Shown: piece by piece, positions 20,694 to 30,747 of the stretch | Numbering within the stretch: position 1 is the first letter of the stretch | Layout of the letters: each line of letters starts with the position of its first letter | Assembly: GCA_037974965.1 (NCBI GenBank) | Contig: JBBPFI010000009.1 | Location: 806,001 to 870,000, forward strand | DNA from: Dacryopinax spathularia | Taxonomy: Eukaryota > Basidiomycota > Dacrymycetes > Dacrymycetales > Dacrymycetaceae | Length of the DNA stretch: 64,000 bases | Direction: 5' to 3' | Made by a program: the position numbers and the translations under genes | Notes under the pieces: generated by a model | What the model was told of the DNA's origin: nothing | Seen by the model: the letters and a program-made list of their open reading frames with translations, nothing else | Database searches by the model: none

Positions 20694-22203
20694 CTAAACA
20701 CCCGTACTCCACTCCCTCTTCAGCCCAGCTATCCTACTCCCCCTCCTGGTCGGCAAACCCTCCCTATAGTCCCGCGGATGCACCTCCCACGTAGCCCTCA
20801 GTACGGCATCCTCCACCGCCTTCCCCTCCTTCTCCCCGTTCCCATTCGCACCCGCCGGCCCGTGTCCATGTGCATTCCACGGCGCAGGCCTCGGGACGCC
20901 ATACAAGAACTGGTCGTTATTCTGCAACAGCGACGGCGGGTTCATCCTCGTCACGCGTGAGTAGACCGGGAGGGGCAGGACGGCCTTCGCGAGCGAAGGG
21001 TAGATAGGCTGTAAGTAGGGCGGTTCGGGTGTAACGGGTGGGCAGTATGAGGTGAGCGACTTCGTCGCGGGCGGCGGGACTGGGAGTTGGGGAACGGGGT
21101 TGAGTGGGACTACATGGGTGGGAGTGGGCGCGGCGTGTCGCGCGAAGGGCGGGTCGGTGCCGGCGTACAGCGTGTCGGGGGCGTCGTATCGTCTGCTGGT
21201 TAGGTCCATTATGAGCCCGCTTAGCCCGTGTGCGGCGGGAGGGGAAAGGGAGAGTCCGTGTTGGTCACCACGGAGGATCTGGATCGCGTTGATGAACAGC
21301 GGGTTCGTGCCCTGCGCCTCTGGGGGAGGGGTAGATCGGGGTGAAGCGGGGAGATGGGCGGGAGGCAGGTCGGAGAAGGAGGAGACGTTGTATGGCGTTG
21401 GGACTGCGAACGAGGCTATGGGCTGTGGAGTTTGTGCAGTGGGCGGAGGGGGAGGGGCGACGGATGGTTTCTTTTCCTCTAGTTCGTGTGGGAGGGCAAA
21501 GAGGTCGTCGAAGTCGTCTGGGTCTGGTTCTGCCGGAATGGGCTCAGGCTCAGGGGACGGTTCCTGGACCGGAACGCCAGGAAGAGGAGGCAAGAAAGGA
21601 GGAATGTGTTCCGGTGGTTCCCATTTCACCCTCTTTGGCGGTGGAGAGGCCGGAGGGGAGAGCGAAACGGGTGAAAGAGGGAGGATGTCTTCGGTTTCTG
21701 GTTTGGGGGAGGGAGAGGGGGATGTGATGGGTGATGTGGGTGTTTGGGTTGATGCGGCGCTTGATTCTGGCGTGGGAGGGGCGCCGTATATGAGGGGTAT
21801 ATGGTCTGACGGGTCGTGGTATAGTCCTTCTTGCAGGTGTGCTGCGACCGTATCTCAGCATATGAAGGGTAAAGATGGCAGGAGGCTTACCATCCCACTC
21901 CTGTAGTAACTCCTCCTCGTTATACACCTGCCTCTCCACCCTCCCCTCCACACTAGCCCACTCCATAAGCTCGTCCAGATGCGTGCCCATATCTTCCAGA
22001 GCGCCCACAGCATCGAACCAGGTTATTCCTGGCCGGCCGGCGTTCTCCGCTTGTTGAGCACAGGACCGGGCGAGGAGGATCATGTACCTCTGCAGGAGGT
22101 CGGTGGTCGCTTGCAGTGCTGTGGAGGAAGAGCGCTGGAAGCCCTGGGCTGCAAGGGTCGAGAGGACTGCATGATGCAGATGAGGATGGGGGACGTCGGC
22201 CAT
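20694..22203 (-). CDS. TAF8-like TFIID subunit with histone fold (Bromo_TP)
   Basis: Two exons, 22203-21891 and 21841-20694, encode 486 residues. Residues about 5-85 form a Bromo_TP-type histone fold (HAVLSTLAAQGFQRSS, then LLQRYMILLARSCAQQAENAGR and TWFDAVGALEDMG), as in TAF3, TAF8 and Spt7. Downstream, KRVKWEPPEHIPPFLPPLPG resembles the proline-rich TAF8 C-terminal motif, which makes TAF8 the best guess; TAF8 pairs with TAF10 and helps nuclear assembly of TFIID. The rest is proline- and serine-rich and likely disordered. The stop lies only about 100 bp from that of the METTL16-like gene. Confidence 0.75.
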
Positions 22204-22683
22204 TCGCAGCAAGCAGACGATGAGCAGCGAGCTGCAGACGACGTGCTCCTGCTCTCCCTGGCTCGGGGATGGGCGCTCGGCGATTGTCCGATCACGAGCG
22301 CCATCACGGGTGGCGAATGCGGGAGCAGATGGAGAGAGCAAGACCCGTTTGAGACCCGTTGTATCAGACCCTTGACCATATGGTGTGGCGGTGTCGGGTC
22401 CGCGCCAACGCAACTGAGTGGGACCCGCAAATTTGAGGGGCAGGTCAAGTCAAGTCGCCCGCTGTGCAAAGCCGCGCTGGAGCACTTTGTGGTGCGCGCG
22501 GTGAATGGGCCCGGGCTGAAAACCTTCGGAGAGTGAGTGGGCCCGCCTCGTGTAATTTGATCACTCGCAATCCCTCACCTCTTTCAATCCGAGTCCCTCC
22601 TCTCTCCCCCTCTTTTTACTCCTTCTCGTCCTCCACGACCCCCATCCATCTTACTTTCTTTCTTATACTTCCAACATCCAAAA
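22204..22683. promoter_or_regulatory. Divergent promoter region, TAF8-like / eIF5A
   Basis: About 0.48 kb between the two start codons. Directly upstream of eIF5A is a pyrimidine-rich stretch (about 22570-22670, many CTCTTT and CTCCCC runs), common before strongly expressed fungal genes. No specific site is claimed. Confidence 0.4.
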
Positions 22684-23301
22684 ATGTCCGACAACGACGA
22701 GCAGCATGAGCACACCTTCGAGCAGGCCTCTGCCGGCGCCTCGCTCACTTTCCCCATGCAGTGCTCTGCTCTCCGCAAGAACGGTTTCGGTACGTCGCTT
22801 ACCCCTGTCTTCCGGGCGAAGGAGAACTCCAATACTCATGATCACTCTTTCTAGTCGTCATGAAGGGCCGCCCCTGCAAGATCGTCGACATGTCCACCTC
22901 CAAGACGGGCAAGCACGGTCACGCCAAGGTCCATCTCGTCGGCATCGATGTACGTGTCCACTCTTTTTGCCCTCGTGCAATTCCGGGGTCTTCCGACTCA
23001 CATTTCATTTGTCCAGATCTTCACCGGCAAGAAGCTCGAAGATATCTCCCCCTCGACCCACAACATGGATGTGCCCAACGTCAAGCGTGAGGAATACCAG
23101 CTCGTCAACATCGACGAGGGTTTCCTTAACCTCATGACCTCCGACGGCACGCCCAAGGACGACGTCCGCGTCCCTGAGGGCGAGCTCGGACAGCAGATCC
23201 AGGAGAAGTTCGATGAGGGCGCCGAGCTCCTCGTCACGATCGTCTCTGCCATGGGCGAGGAGCAGGCCATCTCCTTCAAGGAGGCGCCCAAGGGCAACTA
23301 A
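22684..23301 (+). CDS. Translation factor eIF5A
   Basis: eIF5A relieves ribosome stalling, especially at proline runs, and helps termination. Exons 22684-22789, 22855-22949 and 23017-23301 give 161 residues, normal for the family. The hypusine loop [12 protein letters not shown] is intact, with the modified lysine before HGHAK. It is followed by [17 protein letters not shown] and the C-terminal OB-fold ending [15 protein letters not shown]. Start at the ATG opening [13 protein letters not shown], as in other fungal eIF5A proteins. Confidence 0.98.
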
Positions 23302-24026
23302 TCGTGCGTCCCCTGCAATCCATTATTATTTCCGTCATATTGACATGGCGCATATAGTTTACTCTCTAGACGGATTGTTACGACGGTTGCCTGGCCGCAT
23401 CCCCACATGCAGCCAAGCGTGCCTCATATCACCTCACGCATGTACTCCATTTCATTCCCTTCCATTCCCTCTCCCGTTCCACTCTCCACCTGTGCCTGAT
23501 CTCGGTCCGGTATCTCTTCCTGTCACCTGCTGTTGTCCGAATGTCGAGTGTCTGTCTGACGAGCCGTCGTTGATGATGATGATGGATGTGTCCTGTCCTG
23601 ATCGTTCTGTTGTCGCTGCTGTGTCTTCGTGTGCCAACCTTTTACTTTTCTTTAGTAGAAGGCGCACCGGGTCCTGGTGGGCTCTATAGTTGTAACTTGA
23701 AGCGGGGAAGCGTACGGCATGGGAAAAACAATAATGATATTGTCGTCCGTCGTGGCTGCTGCTATACTTCTCGTGTGATGTCTCTGGGAGCGCGATTCTA
23801 TACCTGGTGCTGTTGCACCTGTCTAGTCATCAAAATGTCTCTACCTCAACTTGGAGCGAGTACTGGGCCATTCAACGATACAAGGCTACATGGGAAACTG
23901 CTATTCTCCGCCAGCGACTGAAGGTAAAATTATTCCGACAAGCGAGCCTGAAACTCGCCGCAGTCAAGCGCCACAACGCGTGACCAGCGCCCTCGACGCG
24001 TCCCTAACCTCCCACAGTCATACACG

Positions 24027-24283
24027 AGGTTAGCCCGTCTCGCTTCGCTCATCGTTCCTCCAGGTTTTTTTTTTTTTTCCCTTTTCCCCTGTTCTCTACC
24101 AATTCAGTTAAGCCCTGAACATAAGGGAATTTAGCTAACCATTCCCGCATCAATGTTAACCCGTTTTCCTTCGCTCATTGTTCCTCAAATGCAATTTTTT
24201 TCTGTTTTCATTCTTCTTTAGCAATTCCACTTAAGTCATCAAGTATGCAAGGTAAGTTAGCTAACCATCCAATTGTAACGTAA
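24027..24283. repeat. Diverged tandem duplication, unit about 125 bp
   Basis: Two successive units align by eye. Unit one starts at about 24030 (GTTAGCCCGTCTCGCTTCGC) and unit two at about 24155 (GTTAACCCGTTTTCCTTCGC). Each continues with CTCATYGTTCCTC, a T-rich tract, CAATTC, and ends with a TTAGCTAACCAT motif. Many differences show the copies are old. Confidence 0.6.
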
Positions 24284-24480
24284 ATCTTCTTTTAGGGTTA
24301 TTATTTCTTTCAGGTCCATGCTTGCACACCTCCGCTGCGCTCCGGTGGCGCATGGTGGTATTTGTCAAGTATGCAAAGTGAATCAGCTAACTGAGCAAGC
24401 ATAGTGGTAGATTACTCTTTAGGTAGCTTACGTCTCCCAGGCTCATGCAGGCACACCTCTGCTGTGCTTTGCTTGTGGAA
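24282..24480. repeat. Second diverged duplication, unit about 125 bp
   Basis: Two partial units share a TCTTT-rich start, TTTCAGGTCCATGCTTGCAC against TCCCAGGCTCATGCAGGCAC, and CACCTCYGCTGYGCT. The first unit also contains CAAGTATGCAAAGTGAATCAGCTAAC-like sequence recalling the end of the preceding repeat (24240-24270). This suggests one ancestral multi-copy repeat block. Confidence 0.5.
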
Positions 24481-24750
24481 AATCCCCTACCCTTGGATAC
24501 GGCATTGTACGGGGCGTAAATAACTGCCTGTTCATGGTGGTTTATCTTGAATAACTTCCTCTTTCATGACTCTTCCTCCTTCCGATAATCGACTTCTTGC
24601 ATTGGAAAATGCTCCACTCCATGATAAGGGGATTTTGAGTCTGATGGAACCTCATTTTCCTTTAATTCTCTGCATCCACTGTGTCTTGCAACGTTTCCTC
24701 CTTTACTCTCAATCCACCTATCTCCCAATGAGCCCCCTTTTCCCCAATCC

Positions 24751-24950
24751 TCCCATGTCCTGTGTCCTGTGTCCCGTGTCCTGTCTCCCGTGTCCCATGT
24801 CCCGTGTCCTGTCTCCCATGTCCCGTGTCCCATGTCCCATCGCCTGTCTCCCGTCTTTTGTCTCCCGTCTCCTGTCTCCCATCTCCCATCTCCCATCTCC
24901 CATCTCCCGTCTCCCGTCTCCCATCCTCTGTCCCACATCTCTGTCTCCCA
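24751..24950. repeat. 7-bp minisatellite, (YTCCCRT)n
   Basis: About 27 head-to-tail copies of a 7-bp unit fill this stretch. The left part is mainly GTCCYGT/GTCCCAT and the right part CTCCCAT/CTCCCGT. In about 24876-24924 seven CCC runs are separated by exactly four bases. The complementary strand therefore carries regularly spaced GGG runs with four-base loops, a canonical G-quadruplex pattern. The unit lacks stop codons in several frames, which creates spurious open frames on both strands. Confidence 0.9.
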
Positions 24951-25219
24951 AGTGTTCCACAGCTCCTACCTCCGTTACCCTGTTACCCAATCACTATACC
25001 AAGTCTTTTGATCCCATAGGGTTTATTTAGCAAATCAGGGGAAAATATGGTCCCATGCTTTGAGCAGCAGGACGATGTCCAGGGCCAGCTCAAGAAGGCA
25101 GCCCGAGCAAGCGGGTTTCACATATGCACTTCCCAGCACCCAATTTCCTGTTCCCCAATTCCTGTCCAAAATCGCTCAGATCATATTACCTACCACATTT
25201 GCATGATTTTATTCTAATG

Positions 25220-25322
25220 TATTTGGTTTACACAATGTTTTGTATGCTTATTTAACTCTGTGGTACATTTTTTTAAAATTTATTTGGTTTACACAATGTT
25301 TTGTATGCTTATTTAACTCTGT
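25220..25322. repeat. Tandem duplication with 61-bp period
   Basis: A 42-bp block beginning TATTTGGTTTACACAATG and ending TTTAACTCTGT is repeated exactly at 25220-25261 and 25281-25322. The spacer (GGTACATTTTTTTAAAATT) is partly matched after the second copy, so the duplicated unit is about 61 bp. It is AT-rich and recent compared with the repeats upstream. Confidence 0.85.
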
Positions 25323-25468
25323 ATTACATGTTTTCTAATTTATTTTACAATTTGCGCAAACATTCTACTAATAAGTGTATACTTAAGTCCCCCCCCCAGG
25401 ACCCTAACCCTTTTTTTCAGCCTGGGCCCTAAGCCCAGATGCCGCGCCGGGCGTTTTTGCTTCCGCGC

Positions 25469-25488
25469 CACGTGCGTTTTGCCACGTG
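25469..25488. promoter_or_regulatory. Paired CACGTG boxes upstream of MCM10-like gene
   Basis: GCCACGTGCG occurs twice 14 bp apart (cores 25469-25474 and 25483-25488), about 120-140 bp before the MCM10-like start codon. bHLH factors bind this core. A regulatory role is inferred from position and duplication only. Confidence 0.35.
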
Positions 25489-25607
25489 CGCTTTTTGCAC
25501 CGCCTTGGCCCGCTTTCTTTCAGTTTATAGGATTATACTCTCACACGCGTCCTTGCCCCATTCCTCCCATCCTCTGCGCCCCTGCCCCATCCCTCAGTTA
25601 GACAAAC

Positions 25608-28158
25608 ATGAACTCCCTCCGAGCAAAAGCGACCTCGCACGAAGAACAACAAGCGGCCATCCGAGCCCAGATCCTCGCTCTCCAAGCCCAGCTCGACCCC
25701 GATACAGTGCTTCCAAGTCTGGAGGAAGCGAAGGAGAAAGAGAATCGGAGTAATGTCAAGCGTGTCCTAGTGGGGGAGAGTCCGGTTAAGAGCGCAAGTA
25801 CGTCCCTGTCTCTTATGCGAGGGAAGGAGGAAAGGAGGGGGCTGATGAGCAGTGTAGCGAAGAAACGGAAGGTCGAGCAGGTTCAGCCTGTTAAGCCGCC
25901 CCTTCTAGCCCGGCCGGTCAATGCCGTCGCCCACCCTCTCCCCGGCCGTACAACCGCTTCCACCTCGACACCATCTCAGCCAGTAAACGCAAAACCAAGC
26001 AAGATCCTAACCACCTTCCATTCCCTCCACTCCCAACCCGAACACACCGCCGAGCCAGAGCAGATCCAACGCTCAAGCGCGTTCGACGCTCCTCCTCCTG
26101 CTCTCCCTGCCTTAGGAGGGCAGCAGAAGAGAGATGAGAACCTCCAAATTGTTGAGGAGTTAGAGCCTGGACCTAGGGAGTTCAAGCCTCTCCCTGATGA
26201 CCCACATTTCGAGCGGTTAGAGCCTAATTCCGGTATCAGACTTTCGTGCGTCCCCTTTTTCTCCTTCTCATCGTATCAAAGAGGGGGAGTGCTAATGAAG
26301 AGGAGTAGAGCGAGAAGAGTCGCACATGAAGATATCCAATCGTACCTCTCTGGTCGATTTTATTTGCCGCCGTCGTTGCTGTATTCTGTGGCGAGGCTTA
26401 CGGCCGATAAGCAGGGGTACGATATTCCCGTCTCGGGGGACTGGGTCACCATAGCCGTCGTGGCCGAGCGGGGGGATGTCAAGATTTCCCGCGGAGGGGT
26501 GAGGAAGGAAGGTGATATCGCCAGCTCTGACGAGGAAGGCGCGGGAGGCGGGAAGAAGACATGGAGGGAGAAGGTCAAGCAGCGCGAGCTGGAAAAAGAG
26601 CGCGCCAAAGCTGGCGGGAGCCGGGAGGGGAAGAAGTACATCACGCTCAAGCTGGTGGATTTCGGGAACAAGCCTTCTGGAGGAGGAGGGACGGGGTCGA
26701 GCAAGGGAGCGTCCATGCGGGGGGATGCGATGTTGTCGTTGTTGTTGTTTGAGGCGAACCAGGTTAGGGAGGAGGAGGACAGAGAGACGGAGGGAGGGAC
26801 GAAGAAGTTGTATAAGGGTGGGAGTGGGGGCGCGTTTGAGGTTTGGGCTGCTACGTTGAGGGAGGGGAGTGTGGTGGCTTTGCTCAATCCAAGAGTGTTG
26901 CGGCCGTTCCAGGTATGTTCCTACTTCGCGTCCTTTGTGGTCAAGACTTACGGTTCGATAGGGTGGTGACAGCAAGCCTCATCCAACGAACAACATCCTG
27001 GCATTAACACCAAACACCGCCGAGTCGATCACTGTCATTGGGCAGTCGTTAGATCTTGCACGCTGCGCTGCTCGGCGGAAGGACGGTACACAGTGCAATG
27101 GGTGGTGTGATCGGTATGCTCTTCCTTTGTAAATATGTATACGGAACGCTCACACTCCGTCTAGGCGAGTGAACGACGCATGCGAGTATCATATTCAACA
27201 GCGGGTCAAGTCACTACGAGCTTCACGTCCTGAGTTCGCCGTTGGGTAGGCTCTTCTCTTCCCTGACCAGCGTGAGACTGTGCTGATATAAGGATGCAGC
27301 ACCTCCGGATTCACGACAGCCCGACCGAACGCCGGGCCAAACTTCCAAAAGAAACAAGGCCTACTCCCCAGCAAGCATACGGGCATCGCACCGCCCGAAT
27401 CCGGCGGGGGCCCAACCTACATAATGGAAGGCCACGTCCTCCGCTCCAACGCGCGCGCCGCACCGCAAGAATACGTCGGCGAAAAACTAGGCCGCGAGCG
27501 GGCCGAGCGCGACATCCGAAAGACAAAACGAAGCAAAGCGGAAGAAGAGCTCAAAGATCTCCTGAGCGGGAAGGGGACGAAGCTGACAATTAGTGGGCAT
27601 AAGATTGGTCGGGCTACGACTTCCTCGGCTGCCGCGGGTACGAGCGGCAGCGAAGGAGAGGAGAAGGAGAGGAAGGTTAGGACGGCTTTTAGGCCTGATA
27701 CGGTCAAGAAGATTGGGTTTAATCCTGCTTTTATGGGCTTGGGTGGGCAGGCGGAGGTGAATAGGCGGAAGGCGGAGGCGAAGAACCGGGATGTCAGTCT
27801 CAGCAACTTCTTGGAGTGAGAGCCAGAGCTGATAGGTTGGTTGCAGGTACATGCTCTGCTGGTTAGACGAGACGTGCAGAGCGAGCCAAAATTACGCGGT
27901 CCACCAGGAGCGCCAAAGATCCGCTCAGGCGTAAGCGTACCAGCACACCTGGCCGACCCACCAGCGCCAGCAGAGGAAGACAAAGGTCACGAGTCGCTCT
28001 CCGACCTCGAGCTCATGGATGGGTACGCGGCTACGGGTCAAGCCTCGGCAGGGAGGCAGGATGAGGACGATTCGTCGGATTTGGAAATTGAGGGGAGTGG
28101 GCCTATTCCGATACCGGTCATCAAGCGGAAGTCGGATGGTGTTCAGGAGGGGGATTGA
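25608..28158 (+). CDS. MCM10: Mcm10 DNA replication factor
   Basis: Mcm10 activates the CMG helicase and links it to polymerase alpha at origins. Exons: 25608-25797, 25858-26245, 26303-26912, 26977-27113, 27165-27245, 27300-27792, 27847-28158; about 736 residues. After an N-terminal coiled-coil-like start (EEQQAAIRAQILALQAQL), the OB-fold region includes SGIRL, GDWVTIAVVAERGDV, YITLKLVDFG and EVWAATLREGSVVALLNP. The family zinc finger CAARRKDGTQCNGWCDRR with VNDACEYH follows, then a conserved IGFNP motif. The first two introns are multiples of three and could also be read through. The last intron (27793-27846, donor GTCAGT) is uncertain: without it the protein stops at 27819. Confidence 0.88.
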
Positions 28159-28617
28159 TACTTGGTTGATTGCATTTATACCAGATCATAAGGATACCAC
28201 AACATGTCAATTACAGGTAATAACCGTAGAATAGCGGTCAGGATAGGAACGGAGGCCGAAGGTCAGCGCGACTTTCATGCTCAGCCATCGTGAACGCTGG
28301 CATGGATTTGCATTATCGCACCTCCTGCACTGTGCTTCTAGCGCCAGTAAGGTCTGCGAAGAACATCGAGCGGGCTAGAAAGCGCAAACAATGAGTCTCA
28401 AACTCCGCGACACGTGTCAAGCCTAAGAAGACAAGGAGTCACGTGATTCGCTTTGCTTGTTGTCGTGAAAGGGAAGCGTGTCGCGTCCAGCTGCCCGATC
28501 ACAGCTTATCCCTGACAGCCACCATCTACCGATCCCCTACCCTTCCCCCGCTCCCTCCCGCCTTCCCTCCCTCCCTCCTCTAATTCTGTCCTCGGCGACA
28601 ACGGTGTACTGCGCCTC
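28159..28617. promoter_or_regulatory. Promoter region of the SAP-like membrane protein gene
   Basis: This 0.46-kb stretch includes the MCM10 3' side. Two CACGTG cores lie 30 bp apart: one in the 10-bp palindrome GACACGTGTC (28408-28417) and one at 28440-28445. A pyrimidine-rich leader (about 28530-28590) precedes the next ATG. Function is inferred from position only. Confidence 0.35.
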
Positions 28618-29770
28618 ATGTCTACCACGACCTTCACAGGGTCGAGCCTGCACAACAAACGCAAAGAAGAGCTCGTCGCTATCGCCTATGCCCTCGGCAT
28701 CCCCGGAGCGGAGACTTTATACCGGGACGGCCTGATCAAGGCGGTCCGGTCGCACCTGAACGAGAATAAAGATGCCCTCTCTGTGGACCCGCGTTTCTCG
28801 GGCCTGTACCCGGCGACGAGGGCGAAGAAGAGCGTGACGAGAATAACGTGCGCACCGTTCATGCTGGCTTTTCTGGGTTGTGCAAATGCTTGTTTAGGAT
28901 CGAGGGTGGTGCGGAGGAGGACGAGGAGGAGAGTGAGGTGCCTGCGTACGTCGATCTCCAGGCGTCTGTGTTGAGCATTGGCTGACTGTGAAGCAGAGTG
29001 AATGGGGATACCGTCGAGGCTGCCATCGACCGAGCAGAGGCGAAGGAAGCCGCGGAATCTGTGACCCATGAGGGGGAGATCGTCCTAGCCACAAGCCCAT
29101 CAACGGTCACAATCGCAAGACCGAGTTTAATTGGAACCTTTGACTGGAAGTCAACACCTTCGGAATGGCTCGAATCAGTACGAGAGGTGCGCATCGGTTC
29201 TGACGTGCATGGCGGAAATACTGATTTTGGGTCAGCTTCTGTCTGATGAGGAATTGATTGCGGGTGTTACCCTTGTTGTGGAGATGCTGTGGTTCCTCTC
29301 TGCCGTGCTTCCCGTCCGCTACCACCCCGTGTGTACTGCCACCCACCGGTTATGCCGCGATACTGACTGCATTGCAGGTCCAAATCCCTTCCCTATCAAA
29401 GGCCCCCGCTTCCGTTGCTGCCCCTGGTGCACCAGGTGCACGTCCCATTGTGCGAACGCCGTATACCACCATCGCCCTCCCCGTCCCGCACCCAACAGTC
29501 GCGACCTTCCGAGCCCTCTTCACCTGGGCCCTTCCATCCCTCATCATCCCGCACATCGCGGGATCCCTCATCTCCCTTGCCCGCCCTCGCAAGGCCCTCG
29601 ACCCCATAACCGTCTCTATCGTCCGCCTCGCCTGCGTCTGGGCACAAGGCGACATCGGCGGCGTCCCGCTCCAAGCACGCCTAGCGGGAGCGATCATCAG
29701 CCTGCTGTTCGCCTTCGCCAACGCGATCTACGAAGCCGGCTCGACATCCACAACCACCATCGTGGTCTAA
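28618..29770 (+). CDS. SAP-like N-terminus plus multi-pass membrane protein, function unknown
   Basis: Exons 28618-28847, 28898-28945, 28997-29186, 29251-29328 and 29378-29770 encode 312 residues. The N-terminus (SSLHNKRKEELVAIAYALG, then LYRDGLIKAVRSHLNEN) resembles a SAP helix-turn-helix. An acidic linker (EEDEEESE) and a predicted globular stretch follow. The second half has three to four hydrophobic segments: LIAGVTLVVEMLWFLSAVLP, ALFTWALPSLIIPHIAGSLI, TVSIVRLACVWA and AGAIISLLFAFANAI. SAP domain plus membrane segments is a combination seen in some fungal proteins of unknown role. I cannot name the family or location. The acceptor at 29250 is not a strong match but preserves frame and the first hydrophobic helix. 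Confidence 0.65.
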
Positions 29771-30747
29771 ACTTTACGACCCTCCTTCTACTTCGGATCT
29801 CCTTCTTTCGCAATGTTGCTGTACATGAGGAACGATTTGTTCTTGTACGGATTGATCGGCTGTATTGATCCTGGCCCTTACCCGGATCGGGATCCTGCTC
29901 GTTCCCTCGTTTGTTGTGTTTGGCTTCTCTTGGTCACGCCTTATTGCACCTTGAGGCCTGATATCGTTCTTCTGTACGAGTGCGAGGTTCTTGTGCTAAT
30001 TATGATACCTCTATCCCTATCCCGGCTTCGATCGTCCCTGAACGACCTTGCTGTGTTCTTCCTGTGTATGCCCGTACGACATCTAGATTGCAGAGGATTA
30101 TGATGTGCGAGATGTGTTCCGGCACAGAGTCGTCCCGAGGTAAAGCGATAACGTTTCAGACCGAAGCCCTACCCGCTATCGCCGACAACCCAACAACTCA
30201 AAACCCAATCGCGTAGATATACGTGTCATAACTCAATACCACCATCAACCAACATCGCAATCGCTACGCAAGCGGCGTCGTGTTTCCAAGGGTTCGTTTC
30301 TGTTCTACACCGAGGAGTGGTCGTCTGTGCGCCTCCCCCAACCCGGGGTGCCCCTTCCGTGGCTGTGCTGTTGATGCTGTATCCTGACGTCAGGGGGTGA
30401 GTGTGTTCGGTGCATGTCGCGACACGCGGTCGGAGTCTCACCCCAATCCCATCCCATTTCCCCCGCTTTCACACACCGTCGCCGGACTCAGAGACTCGGG
30501 TCCTGTCCTGTCCGTACCCAAAGTCAGTCGTCCACGCTCCCATCCGTCCATCCGTCACACCATCATCCCAACCCATCTTCTGCTCTCACTCTCTTCTTAT
30601 ATTCTGCCAGAACTACCCTGACTTCCCTCTGACTATTATTACACTCCTGCTACTACTTACTCTCTTCGACCGACCTCCACCCTACATTACCACCCTAAGA
30701 CAGTCCCGCACCTTCCAGCAAAACCCCGCGCAGCGAAAAACGCAATC
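29771..30747. other. Intergenic region upstream of the oxysterol-binding protein
   Basis: About 1 kb between two plus-strand genes. Its last 0.3 kb before the ATG is pyrimidine-rich, as is common in fungal promoters and leaders. I see no coding region that I can support. Confidence 0.5.

Larger units (their letters stand above)
23302..25607. other. Gene-free, AT-richer repeat-bearing stretch
   Basis: About 2.3 kb between eIF5A and MCM10. The first 0.6 kb should include the eIF5A 3' UTR. From about 24.0 kb the base composition turns AT-richer than the flanking genes, and it contains diverged tandem copies, a 7-bp minisatellite and a 61-bp duplication listed separately. The open frames running through it on both strands are products of the repeats and not genes. 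Confidence 0.6.

Noticed and set aside
24564-25030. Overlapping open frames of 75-154 codons on both strands
   Set aside because: They are created by the 7-bp repeat unit, which lacks stops in several frames. The translations are cysteine/proline or Gly-Asp-Arg-Trp repeats with no gene-like composition.
25401-25410. ACCCTAACCC, telomere-like
   Set aside because: A single 10-base match is not an array, and both sides are ordinary chromosome-arm sequence.
18285-28445. CACGTG boxes near several promoters as a shared regulon
   Set aside because: By eye the hexamer occurs about once per 4-5 kb over the window, close to chance. Only the local pairs (25469-25488, 28410-28445) are noted as low-confidence features.
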